Made by a program: the position numbers and the translations under genes | Assembly: GCF_000469345.1 (NCBI RefSeq) | Contig: NZ_KI271191.1 | Span: 1 to 46,574, forward strand | Direction: 5' to 3' | DNA from: Eubacterium ramulus ATCC 29099 | GTDB taxonomy: Bacteria; Bacillota; Clostridia; Lachnospirales; Lachnospiraceae | Length of the DNA: 46,574 nucleotides | Notes under the pieces: generated by a model | Seen by the model: the letters and a program-made list of their open reading frames with translations, nothing else | Told to the model about the DNA's origin: nothing | Databases searched by the model: none | Shown here: positions 25,510 to 33,211 of the stretch, piece after piece | Layout of the letters: every line of letters starts with the position of its first letter | How positions within the stretch are numbered: position 1 is the first letter of the stretch

Positions 25510-25588
25510 CCCTGCTGTCATGCAGGGTGTGGGAATCTCTGACCTGCCGAAAGAGAAAATGTTCCCGGCTCCTTATTGTCTTTTCGGC
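25510..25588. repeat. Two hairpins downstream of parB
   Basis: CCCTGC-TGTCAT-GCAGGG (25510-25527) is a perfect stem with six-base loop. A second inverted repeat, GCCGAAA (25546-25552) with TTTCGGC (25582-25588), flanks a GC-rich core. Both lie in the 266-bp gap between the adhesin and parB. They could be a partition site, an origin of transfer or an RNA element. Confidence 0.45.
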
Positions 25589-25611
25589 TGGTAATCTGCT
25601 GGTAAACCAAA

Positions 25612-25632
25612 GGGGTAGGGTGTGGGGAGGGG
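25612..25632 (+). other. Four-run G tract (G-quadruplex candidate)
   Basis: Runs GGGG, GGG, GGGG and GGGG are separated by TA, TGT and A. With loops of one to three bases it fits the standard intrastrand G-quadruplex pattern, on the strand opposite to the genes. Neighbouring DNA is AT-rich, so the tract stands out. It lies between parB and the hairpins at 25510-25588. Confidence 0.6.
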
Positions 25633-25699
25633 AAAACAGGAAAAAGCTGATTTCTCATTGACCACCAACGGATAGACTTTTCCCTTGGTGTCAAAATGC

Positions 25700-26626
25700 C
25701 TATCGTTCCCTGCTTTTTTCCCGTTTCCGGTATAATTCCAGTGCTTTGATAATGGTTTCCTCCATTTTCTGCTGTGATGTTCCCGACGGAAAATATTTCT
25801 TCAGTCGGTTCTTCGGGATTTTCCACTGCTCTACCTGATTTGGCTTCTCTTCTGACATAATCGACAGCAAAACATCTTCATTCAACCTGCCCTCTGCTGA
25901 AAATTTGCGGATTTTAATTGCCTGTGCATGACTTGGGGTACAAGCCTCCGACTCCATGGTGTCGTACAATATCTCCTGTTCCTCTTTCGGCAAATAAGAC
26001 AGCTCCACCGCCGGACGCATAGAAATCTTTTTGTCATCGACCATTTCAAGAATTTCCGGGATAAGTTCTGTAAGGCGGATATATCGACGGATTGTCTCTC
26101 GACTTTCTCCTGCTTCTTGTGCCAAAATTTCATTTGTCCGAAACTTTGACACCAGTGGTGTCGAAGTTAAATCTGTTCTCTTTCCTTGTCTATTCATGGC
26201 ATCAAGTTTCATTTTATAAGCAAATGCCTTTTCGGATGGTAAGATTTCTTCTCGCTGAAGATTGCTGTCAACCATGACAATAACTGCTTGGTCATCACTA
26301 AGATTTCTTACAATACATGGCATTGTCTCTTTTCCAGCCAGTTCACTTGCCATTTTTCTGCGGTGTCCGGAAATCATTTCATACCCGCCCGTTGGTTTCT
26401 CCCTAACAAGTGCAGGCACTAATACACCATGATCACGAACACTCTCAATTGTTTCCAACATCTTATCGTCCATCTTTACCTTAAACGGATGATTCGGAAA
26501 ATCTGTAATTTCATAAATAGAAATATCTTTTACATATTCCTGATTCTTCTGGTCTCTTTCTTCTTGCGTACTAAAAAGGTCATCGACTGAGGGAAGATTC
26601 ATGTTTATTTCTCTGTTTTTCGCCAC
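25700..26626 (-). CDS. parB: ParB/Spo0J-family partition protein
   Basis: 308-aa DNA-binding partner of ParA. The N-terminal ParB/Srx domain has the CTP-binding/arginine motif SGHRRK (about 87-92), followed by a central helix-turn-helix (TNEILAQEAGESRETIRRYI) and a C-terminal part. The start is GTG at 26626 with GGAGGTGA upstream, overlapping parA by 47 bp. ParAB on an ICE suggests it is maintained as a circular or replicating form at times (inference). A centromere-like site (parS) was not identified. Confidence 0.88.
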   Translation of the reverse strand: MAKNREINMNLPSVDDLFSTQEERDQKNQEYVKDISIYEITDFPNHPFKVKMDDKMLETIESVRDHGVLVPALVREKPTGGYEMISGHRRKMASELAGKETMPCIVRNLSDDQAVIVMVDSNLQREEILPSEKAFAYKMKLDAMNRQGKRTDLTSTPLVSKFRTNEILAQEAGESRETIRRYIRLTELIPEILEMVDDKKISMRPAVELSYLPKEEQEILYDTMESEACTPSHAQAIKIRKFSAEGRLNEDVLLSIMSEEKPNQVEQWKIPKNRLKKYFPSGTSQQKMEETIIKALELYRKREKSRER

Positions 26627-27407
26627 ATTGAATCACCTCCCTCGTAAATTCTGCATACGCCTTTGCAACAGTTCCATTCTTGTCATACTCATAAATGCTC
26701 TGTCCTGCTGCACTGCTTTCTGCTGCTGTAATAGCCAGCGGAATAACCGTTTTAAAAATTCGGATATGTTTCCCGTAATTTTCTCGAAGGCTATCCTCTG
26801 TTGTTCTTGCAAGTTTTGTCCTCACATCTGCAAGTGTCAGTAGGACTCCATCAATCTTCAGATTAGGATTTAGCTGCCTTTGTACCTTGCCGATTGTTTT
26901 CATTAACTGCGTCATGCCCTTTAATGGAAGATAATGAGCCTGCACCGGAACGATTACACTGTCTGCGGCAGCTAATGCATTGATGGTCAACATTCCCAGA
27001 CTAGGCATACAATCAATCAGGATATAATCATAATCCTTTTTCAAATCTGCCAGATACAGCTTTAAAGTCTGCTCTCTGCTCATGGCATTTACCAGTGAGA
27101 TTTCCATGCCCGATAATTCAATGTTGGTCGGAATAATATCTACTCCTTCTTCATGGTGCAAAATGCCTTCATTATACACAAATGGTTCATCTTGTAATAT
27201 CTTCTTCATTTGTGTTGCCAATGTAACCGGAAGATTATCTGCATCGGTCCATCCTAATGCAGTTGTTAAATCACCTTGCGGATCAGCATCGACCAATAAT
27301 ACTTTTCGCCCCTGATGTGCAAGACCGATTCCCAGATTTAATGTAGTTGTGGTCTTGGCTGTTCCTCCCTTCTGATTTGCAAGGGCAATTACTTTACACT
27401 TGGTCAT
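26580..27407 (-). CDS. parA: ParA-family partition ATPase
   Basis: 275-aa Walker-type ATPase. The deviant Walker A KGGTAKTTT (13-21) with signature Lys, the DADPQGD motif and IDCMPSLGMLT are all visible. ATG at 27407 is chosen over the upstream open frame because AGGAGG lies a few bases before it. It overlaps parB. A hairpin leader (27436-27515) homologous to the one before the Toprim gene separates it from the AIPR gene, so parA probably begins its own operon in the ICE maintenance region. Confidence 0.93.
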   Translation of the reverse strand: MTKCKVIALANQKGGTAKTTTTLNLGIGLAHQGRKVLLVDADPQGDLTTALGWTDADNLPVTLATQMKKILQDEPFVYNEGILHHEEGVDIIPTNIELSGMEISLVNAMSREQTLKLYLADLKKDYDYILIDCMPSLGMLTINALAAADSVIVPVQAHYLPLKGMTQLMKTIGKVQRQLNPNLKIDGVLLTLADVRTKLARTTEDSLRENYGKHIRIFKTVIPLAITAAESSAAGQSIYEYDKNGTVAKAYAEFTREVIQCGEKQRNKHESSLSR

Positions 27408-27435
27408 ATGGTTTCCTCCTTCCTCGAAAAATTTA

Positions 27436-27515
27436 ATAGCCAATCCTTTTTTCGGGACTGGCTATGTATAAAAATGGGCATGAAAAAACCGACTGATTCT
27501 TGGTGAACCAATCGG
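27436..27515 (-). terminator. Terminator plus second hairpin between AIPR gene and parA (copy 2)
   Basis: On the minus strand CCGATTGGTTC (27515-27505) pairs with GAATCAGTCGG (27499-27489), then a T-run (27488-27483): a rho-independent terminator for the AIPR gene. A second hairpin, ATAGCCAGTCC (27465-27455) with GGATTGGCTAT (27446-27436), follows before the parA ribosome site. The block shares ordered sequence pieces with copy 1 at 17459-17525. Confidence 0.75.
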
Positions 27516-27525
27516 CTATGTATCA

Positions 27526-29244
27526 TTATCCTTTCCACAAGCTTGTTGTTAATTCATCAAACTTTGTAGCTGAAGAAGTTTGCAATACGCTTATTAATGC
27601 TTTTAATGTTTTACATAATTGTTCAAATTTTTCCTTATCCGAAATATACTCATTTATTTCTTCAATTTTTATTTGACTTCCTAATATAGTTAATATACTA
27701 TTCACAAATTTTTTCCATTTATTTTTTATCGACTCCAAACTATCTTGTGCAGCAACTTCTGACAACGCAATTGTTTTTTTATCAACTTTAAAATCAACAA
27801 TTGAATCCAAACATTCTGCTATTATTGCAATTAAAAACATTTTAAACTTCAAATTTCTAAAAAAGGCGAGTTTTGCTATTTCATCATCTTTTAGCTCTTC
27901 CTTTTTTGACGTCATATCTTTGATTTCATATTTTACTTCATCAACAGCCTGCGCTAAGGAATATACTAACAATAGATGCCTTGCTCTTTTATCTTCAAAA
28001 ACAGATCTATACAGATAATTGTTTTTAAATATATTATTTTTTCCTCTATTTGCCTCAGAATAATTTCCTTCAAACGCTAACGTCGGCTGTGCTATTGTAT
28101 ATATTCCAAAAGAATCTGTTGTATCATCGAATCCTCTTTTTAATGAATATTCCTTTCCATATTTTTTAAATTCTTCCTTTAAACAAAGCTGTATTGGATC
28201 ATTACTATAACGATCCCACGAAGTAATTTCATTCTGTGTATTATTTGATTTTACAATTTTAGGAATCAAATTAATATCATTGCATTTTATTACCCTACAC
28301 AAAACTTTCACATCTTCTAAATTACTTTTCTTAGAGTCCTCTACCATACTAATAGATCCCGTAGTTTGTGCTCCATTTATTACAGACAAACCACTTATAA
28401 TTTTTTTATTTTTATCTTCTTCTACACCCAATGTAAGAATTGTAATTCCATTATTATATACCCAAAAATTTGTTGGTTCCATTTCTACAGTTTGCCTTAT
28501 TGAATTGTTGATTTTCTTTCTCTTTCCTATTCCTAAAAAGCCTCTATAATTTGCTGAAAACAAATCATCTCCATATTTATTATATAATTCGAATAACCAT
28601 TTTCCACTTACCGAAAACACATACGCATCCCATCCATCAGACTTTTCTGCAAATAAAGGAATCTCCTCCATTTCGATTTTATCTTTAATCAAAATCTGTG
28701 ATTCTCTTGACATATATAAATTTTCAGTTGTTTGCTTTCCTAATTCGTGTGTTTCAATTTCTATATTATAACTTTCAAACAATTTCGATTGGTGTTTTTG
28801 AATAGTATCCAATTCATTTTTACAATTTTTAGACTCTGATAAATTGTGAACATAAACAGCATCTATACATGATATTTCATTGTTCTTTATTGCTTCTCTA
28901 CATTGAGCAATAATACTTCTCAAATATTCTGGAATTTCATTCATATCTCCTGATAACAACCAAGCTAATGCCGTATTCATATCTGATGCCTTATTAGCTG
29001 GAGCCTCATCTTTATCTTTCTTTGAATAGTACCCCTGCGCCAACGTAATTCTTTCATTTCCAATATCTAAATCTATAAAATCTATTTTTCTATCATTTTT
29101 TCCATCTGTCAAATTATCCGTACCTAATTCGTACACATCATTTCTATCTAAATATAATGCCATCACCCAACATAAATAGGCATTTTCTTCTTTAAATCTT
29201 TCAATTAAATTTTTTTCTTTTTTAAAATTTTCTAAATAATTCAT
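27526..29244 (-). CDS. AIPR-family (abortive phage infection) protein
   Basis: 572 aa. The AIPR core is recognised from NYRGFLGIGKRKKINNSI (232-249), FWVYNNGITIL (260-270) and LSVINGAQTTGSI (286-298). The N-terminal part (GKNDRKIDFIDLD then ITLAQGYY, 48-73) resembles the restriction-endonuclease-like region of the family, although the usual Lys after the Gln is not where I would expect it. Strongly AT-rich, with its own terminator and placed at the outer edge of the ICE next to the uvrB junction, so it reads as separately acquired cargo. ATG at 29244. The family name comes from abortive infection; activity here is not shown. Confidence 0.85.
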   Translation of the reverse strand: MNYLENFKKEKNLIERFKEENAYLCWVMALYLDRNDVYELGTDNLTDGKNDRKIDFIDLDIGNERITLAQGYYSKKDKDEAPANKASDMNTALAWLLSGDMNEIPEYLRSIIAQCREAIKNNEISCIDAVYVHNLSESKNCKNELDTIQKHQSKLFESYNIEIETHELGKQTTENLYMSRESQILIKDKIEMEEIPLFAEKSDGWDAYVFSVSGKWLFELYNKYGDDLFSANYRGFLGIGKRKKINNSIRQTVEMEPTNFWVYNNGITILTLGVEEDKNKKIISGLSVINGAQTTGSISMVEDSKKSNLEDVKVLCRVIKCNDINLIPKIVKSNNTQNEITSWDRYSNDPIQLCLKEEFKKYGKEYSLKRGFDDTTDSFGIYTIAQPTLAFEGNYSEANRGKNNIFKNNYLYRSVFEDKRARHLLLVYSLAQAVDEVKYEIKDMTSKKEELKDDEIAKLAFFRNLKFKMFLIAIIAECLDSIVDFKVDKKTIALSEVAAQDSLESIKNKWKKFVNSILTILGSQIKIEEINEYISDKEKFEQLCKTLKALISVLQTSSATKFDELTTSLWKG

Positions 29245-29460
29245 TTGTACTCTCTTTCTTATATATATTCCGTTAGACTCATAATCAAATTATATCAAGT
29301 ATTTTCTTTCCATACACCTTATTTTTTAATTATTATTAAAAAATTTACAACGAAAAGTCACAAAACCTCTTCATCCACCCTCTTTTCACCTATACTCTCA
29401 CCTCTACCACTTCCACAACATCTGGATGTTCAACCACCCACATACCACAAAATACCACCT

Positions 29461-29493
29461 ATTTTGTAACTTTCTCATGCTAGGAGACAAAAT
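29461..29493. other. ICE-chromosome junction (attachment-site half)
   Basis: On the minus strand uvrB codons run normally to GAATATTTTGTCTCC and then continue TAGCATGAG instead of the expected Tyr-Tyr-Asp codons, so the ICE end is at about 29481. ATTTTGT (29461-29467) and ACAAAAT (29487-29493) form an inverted repeat around the junction, with CTC/GAG inside, possibly recombinase arms. The integrase is not in the window and presumably lies beyond the left edge. Confidence 0.6.
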
Positions 29494-29764
29494 ATTCCAC
29501 TGCGTTGTGTGGAAAAAATTCCTTCATCTCCCCGTAAAGCTGCGCCGCCAACGTCTTATTGTGTGCAATGATCAGCGTCGGTTTGTTCAGCTGCTGAATA
29601 ACATTTGCCATGGTAAATGTCTTACCGGAACCTGTGACTCCAAGCAACGTCTCGAACTGATTGCCTTCCTTGAAGCCTTTGACCAGTTTTTCGATTGCCT
29701 GGGGCTGGTCTCCTGTGGGTTGGTATTCGGAATGAAGTTTGAAGATTTGTTGTGAATCCTGCAC
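29480..29764 (-). pseudogene. uvrB: uvrB 5' fragment truncated by ICE insertion
   Basis: Encodes the first 94 residues of the excinuclease ABC subunit UvrB, normally about 660 aa and needed for nucleotide excision repair. Recognised from [15 protein letters not shown], Walker [11 protein letters not shown], the [20 protein letters not shown] helicase motif, and EYFVS. The reading frame ends in TAG at the ICE junction where Tyr-Tyr-Asp-Tyr-Tyr-Gln-Pro is expected. The start is GTG at 29764 with AGGAGGTG upstream. Unless the far end of the ICE supplies a new 5' end to the remaining uvrB, the host lacks UvrB while the element is integrated. Confidence 0.85.
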
Positions 29765-29925
29765 AAAAGCACCTCCTAGTTTTTATATCAAAAAAGTTCG
29801 TCTATCAGGCAGAAATTCGTCGAAGCACATTCTCCGATTTCGCCCAAATATGCCTCTTGACGAATTCTGTTCACCACCTGACATTTTATAGACTTATAAA
29901 AAGTAGTAAAACTAACGTGGGCGAA

Positions 29926-30268
29926 TTAACACTCAAATGTAAGAGCTATTATATCATGGAAATATGGATTTGTATACGCAAAGCGAACATTAGTTCTATG
30001 AGATTCTTCTACATTTATCAGCGTATCCAAAACATTTTCTATATTATCCTTCTTCTTTTCCGGTAATACTTCTTCCATATAAGAAAGCAATTCCGGTGGA
30101 ATCTCCTCAGCTATAATATTTCCATTATCTCCATATACATCCATGGTTATCAACTCTCTTGCATCTCCCATCAACTTGGCTACTGCCTTAGGAGAGAAAT
30201 TATTCTTTAACAACAGAGTGCAATATATACTTCTCAGATCATGCCAGCGAATAGCAGGAAGTCCTGTC
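29926..30268 (-). pseudogene. Tyrosine integrase C-terminal fragment
   Basis: The frame encodes LPAIRWHDLRSIYCTLLLK, then SPKAVAKLMGDARELITMDVYGDN, the catalytic C-terminus of an ICE/phage tyrosine integrase with HDLR and the nucleophile Tyr in DVYGD. The usual His of MGHA is Asp here. The N-terminal DNA-binding and core domains are missing, and the upstream part of the frame reads out of phase through a cas3 fragment. A leftover of an older element, apparently unrelated to the ICE. No promoter or start of its own was found. Confidence 0.75.
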
Positions 30269-30502
30269 TCCTGCAGTAGCATGATCCACCCTTTCATTTG
30301 TATTCTCCTGTATTTTCCTCTGAAATTCTTTAGAATATTTTCCGATATCATGCAGCATTCCACAACAATATCCCCATTCCCTTTTACCAAACTTCTCTGC
30401 AAATTCTCCTGCTCTTTCTGCTGTTCCTCTGCGAAATATCCGCTTCTCCATCCCATTTCTACGTACCATAATCTCCGTATCCTGCACATGATAATAATTC
30501 AT
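30239..30502 (-). pseudogene. cas3: Cas3 HD-domain N-terminal fragment
   Basis: 87-aa frame. Its sequence AGEFAEKFGKREWGYCCGML, then HDIGKYSKEFQ and VDHATAG, is the N-terminal HD nuclease domain of type I CRISPR Cas3 (the HD pair is in MLHDIGKYS). It stops where the integrase fragment begins; full Cas3 is about 700-900 aa with helicase domains. An inverted repeat GCAGGA/TCCTGC (30254-30274) lies at the join. No other cas gene or repeat array is visible in the window, so this is a relic. Confidence 0.7.
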
Positions 30503-30581
30503 AAAATATTATTCACATTTCATCCTATACAAATCATCGGATCAATGATATAATTTACTTGTTTTAATGGTTACAGATATA

Positions 30582-30929
30582 TTAAAAGTATTGTGGTATA
30601 TGCAGGATTGTCATTGTAATCCCTATTCCGCTAATAATACCAGTAATACATCGCCGTCGATTGTTGCTCAGGATACCAAATATATATTGGGCAATTCCAT
30701 CAATAACAGTCGGGCATATCATAACAAATGATATCCACAGTGGAAATATCATGTTCAACCAAACATGTGCTACCAGATACGTTATAAGAATACTGGTAAT
30801 TAATGCAAAACAACGCCAGCAGACAGGAAAACAAAATTTTCCTAAATGTGGCGCGGTATCCGGTTTTTCATTGCAAAATGGTATTTTTCCAAAATTTTCT
30901 TTTATATATCTGATTGGTTTCATATTCAT
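30582..30929 (-). CDS. DUF2085 family membrane protein
   Basis: 115 aa with about three membrane segments (about 42-60, 64-82 and 92-110) and the DUF2085 pattern: an N-terminal cysteine-containing FPVCWRCFA, the polar IDGIAQYIFG segment and a final SNNRRRCITGIISG. Function unknown in this family. The frame extends to a TTG at 30935, but ATG at 30929 (or 30923) is more likely; neither has a good ribosome site. It is divergent from the 23-aa membrane peptide gene, sharing a 17-bp gap. Confidence 0.7.
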   Translation of the reverse strand: MNMKPIRYIKENFGKIPFCNEKPDTAPHLGKFCFPVCWRCFALITSILITYLVAHVWLNMIFPLWISFVMICPTVIDGIAQYIFGILSNNRRRCITGIISGIGITMTILHIPQYF

Positions 30930-30946
30930 AAACAAAGGAGAATTAT

Positions 30947-31018
30947 ATGCTATACATTTTATTAGTCATCATTGCCATTTTAGTAATCTGTGTATTATGT
31001 AAACATCTTAAAAACTAA
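30947..31018 (+). CDS. 23-aa single-span membrane peptide
   Basis: ATG at 30947 is preceded by AAAGGAG at ideal distance. The product begins MLYILLVIIAILVICVLCKH and is one hydrophobic span with a basic end. It is followed by a terminator (31073-31119), so it appears to be a real monocistronic gene. Such peptides can be toxins of type I systems or membrane-stress modulators; no antisense RNA was identified, so no function is assigned. Confidence 0.5.
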   Translation: MLYILLVIIAILVICVLCKHLKN

Positions 31019-31072
31019 GACTACTATAACACAACCCGTTTTTTCATACAATAATTGAAAAACATAGTCTCA

Positions 31073-31119
31073 AATAAGGATTCTAATGCCTCACCATATT
31101 ATATAGGATCCTTATTTTT
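31073..31119 (+). terminator. Terminator after the 23-aa peptide gene
   Basis: AATAAGGA (31073-31080) pairs with TCCTTATT (31109-31116), extended by further partial pairs, then a T-run. The loop is long (about 25 bases), so strength is moderate. Confidence 0.55.
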
Positions 31120-31151
31120 CTGTAAATTTTTCGTAAATCATCATTTTTTTC

Positions 31152-31180
31152 TTGACGAATCTATTTTTTCGTATTAAACT
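31152..31180 (+). promoter_or_regulatory. Candidate mgtE promoter
   Basis: TTGACG (31152-31157), 17-bp spacer, TAAACT (31175-31180). If used, it gives a leader of about 550 nt before mgtE containing the 29-codon ORF at 31289. Confidence 0.45.
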
Positions 31181-31288
31181 AGCCAAGGTTTTGAAGCAAA
31201 CAGCTGAAACCAATTCAAATTTACAATAATTCAAATCCAAAAACTCTTTTACAAAAGAATTCAAAAATTTTCAACAGGAGGTGTGATC

Positions 31289-31378
31289 ATGGACAATTGT
31301 GATAGTACAGGACGAAGTATGATCTGCGGTGGCAGACAATGGAAACTGAATATGCAGCTGTTCCATGTGATTCACTGA
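31289..31378 (+). CDS. 29-aa leader ORF upstream of mgtE
   Basis: ATG at 31289 is preceded by AGGAGG at good distance. The peptide begins MDNCDSTGRSMICGGRQWKL and ends in FHVIH. It is in the long leader of mgtE and could be a regulatory leader peptide; proline- or acidic-rich stalling sequences known from other magnesium leaders are not obvious. No family recognised. Confidence 0.4.
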   Translation: MDNCDSTGRSMICGGRQWKLNMQLFHVIH

Positions 31379-31737
31379 TTCCTGCATTTTCATTTCCAAT
31401 TGAAGATAAAATTGTTATAAAAATATTCGAAAAAACAGTTTGTCTATATATTTAACGGATTCATTCGCTCAATAGAATTGTTCATTATTTCCCATATTTT
31501 TATTTCATTCATTTTCCCACCGTATACGATCAGTTCATATGTAATTCGTTGTAATTCGTAAATGAACTTTAAGAATTCCTATACTGCACAGTCTGCAACT
31601 GTAACATTAGCTTTCGTAATTTCGTAAGCGGTGATTTTTTATGCCCTTTTTTCAGAGGTACACTATTGCATTACCATTCTGCCTTTAAAAGATGACAAAT
31701 GTACCTAAGTACCTGAGGGCTGTCAGGAGGAAATGAG
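31379..31737 (+). promoter_or_regulatory. Long structured mgtE 5' leader
   Basis: No gene in this 359-bp stretch. It holds inverted repeats AGTTCAT/ATGAACT (31532-31568, with two copies of GTAATTCGT in the loop), GCTT-CG/CG-AAGC followed by a T-run (about 31611-31641, terminator-like), AGGTACA/TGTACCT (31656-31706), and CCTGA/TCAGG (31712-31726), the last overlapping the AGGAGG ribosome site of mgtE. I could not recognise the M-box (ykoK) magnesium riboswitch, the usual control of mgtE in Bacillota. Confidence 0.4.
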
Positions 31738-33129
31738 ATGAAAAAAACATTAAAAAGACCAAACTATGCAGAAGAATTACTGAAAATCATTCAGAGCCCG
31801 TTAAAAAATGAAGTCCTGCTGGATCGGCTGAATGACTATCATGAGAGAGATATTGCGGATGCGCTGGAACTGCTGTCACCACAGCAGCGCAAAAAACTGT
31901 ACCCGGTACTCGGTGCCGAAAGGCTTGCAGAGATTTTTTCCTATCTCGAAACACCGACACAGTATCTGTCTGAGCTCAGCATCAACCAGGCTGCAAAGAT
32001 TGTATCCTTCATGGATTCTGACGATGCGGTAGATATTCTGGAACAGATGGAAGCATCCGCAAAAGAGAAAATCGTAACACTGCTGGATGCAGATTCCAGC
32101 CACGACATCCGTCTGATCCTCTCCTACGACGAGGACGAGATTGGAAGCATGATGACTACAAACTTCGTAGTCATCCGCAAAGATCTGAGTATCCGCCAGG
32201 CCATGCGGGAACTGGTGACACAGGCTGGTGAAAATGATAATATCTCCACGGTTTACGTGGTAGATGATGCAGATAAATTTTACGGTGCCATCGATCTGAA
32301 AGATCTGATCATTGCCCGCGAAACCGATGAACTGAATGGCATCATCAGTACATCCTATCCGTATGTAACAGATCATGAAAAAATTGATAACTGCATCGAA
32401 ACCATCAAAGATTATGCCGAAGATTCTCTGCCGGTTCTGACTGACAGTGGAAAACTGATCGGTATTCTGACTGCCCAGGATATTGTGGAAGCCGTAGACG
32501 ATGAGCTTGGTGAGGATTACGCAAAGCTGGCTGGTTTGACCGCAGAAGAAGATCTGCACGAAAAAACATCCACCAGTATCAAAAAACGTCTGCCATGGCT
32601 GATCATTCTGCTGTTTCTCGGCATGGCGGTATCTTCTGTGGTCGGCGTATTTGAAACCGTTGTAGCCGTACTGCCCATTGTCATGTGCTTCCAGTCCCTG
32701 ATTCTGGATATGGCAGGAAACGTTGGTACCCAGTCTCTGGCTGTTACCATCCGCGTTCTGGTAGATGAGACACTGACTGCAAAGCAGAAATTCAACCTTG
32801 TTTTGAAAGAAATGAAGGTCGGATTCCTGAACGGACTTTTCCTTGGAATCCTTTCCTTCGTATTTATCGGACTTTACATCTGTGTATTAAAACATTATCC
32901 AATGGGACATGCATTTTTGATTTCCGGCTGCGTTGGATTTTCCCTGATGGTAGCCATGGTAATTTCCAGCATGGTCGGTACTTTGATCCCGATGTTTTTC
33001 CACAAGATCAAAATCGATCCTGCAGTTGCTTCCGGTCCGTTGATTACAACCGTCAATGATCTGGTTGCCGTTATCACTTACTATGGACTCGCATGGCTGC
33101 TTCTGATCCATGTGCTGCATATGATTTAA
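31738..33129 (+). CDS. mgtE: Magnesium transporter MgtE
   Basis: 463-aa magnesium channel of the inner membrane. Domain order is the standard one: an N-terminal helical gate domain (1-130, with ADALELLSPQQRKKLYPVL), two CBS domains (about 135-255, MMTTNFVVIRKDLSIRQAM then YVTDHEKIDNCIETI) and a C-terminal five-helix pore domain (about 280-463) with GNVGTQSL and the DPAVASGPLITT signature. Cytosolic magnesium bound between the N and CBS domains is known to close the pore. ATG at 31738 with AGGAGG eight bases before; a terminator follows. Confidence 0.95.
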   Translation: MKKTLKRPNYAEELLKIIQSPLKNEVLLDRLNDYHERDIADALELLSPQQRKKLYPVLGAERLAEIFSYLETPTQYLSELSINQAAKIVSFMDSDDAVDILEQMEASAKEKIVTLLDADSSHDIRLILSYDEDEIGSMMTTNFVVIRKDLSIRQAMRELVTQAGENDNISTVYVVDDADKFYGAIDLKDLIIARETDELNGIISTSYPYVTDHEKIDNCIETIKDYAEDSLPVLTDSGKLIGILTAQDIVEAVDDELGEDYAKLAGLTAEEDLHEKTSTSIKKRLPWLIILLFLGMAVSSVVGVFETVVAVLPIVMCFQSLILDMAGNVGTQSLAVTIRVLVDETLTAKQKFNLVLKEMKVGFLNGLFLGILSFVFIGLYICVLKHYPMGHAFLISGCVGFSLMVAMVISSMVGTLIPMFFHKIKIDPAVASGPLITTVNDLVAVITYYGLAWLLLIHVLHMI

Positions 33130-33143
33130 TTTACAGACAAAGA

Positions 33144-33188
33144 CAGCTGTATCCGAAACAACACTTTCGATATGCAGCTGCCTTTTTT
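33144..33188 (+). terminator. Terminator after mgtE
   Basis: CAGCTG (33144-33149) pairs with CAGCTG (33175-33180), with CGAAA/TTTCG further inside the stem, followed by CC and TTTTTT. Confidence 0.75.
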
Positions 33189-33211
33189 AATTGCGATCAG
33201 TCCCCTATCAC

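Noticed and set aside
25518-25826. Minus-strand ORF overlapping the parB 3' end
   Set aside because: Proline-rich shadow of the parB frame running into the non-coding tract; no start signal.
29926-30502. CRISPR array near the Cas3 fragment
   Set aside because: No direct repeats with regular spacing are visible around the fragment or anywhere in the window.
31181-31737. M-box magnesium riboswitch before mgtE
   Set aside because: I looked for the conserved GGTGAGGCTCCTA-like core and did not find it; only unrelated hairpins are present.
31876-32559. Minus-strand ORF of 227 codons opposite mgtE
   Set aside because: Shadow of mgtE; no family features and no ribosome site.
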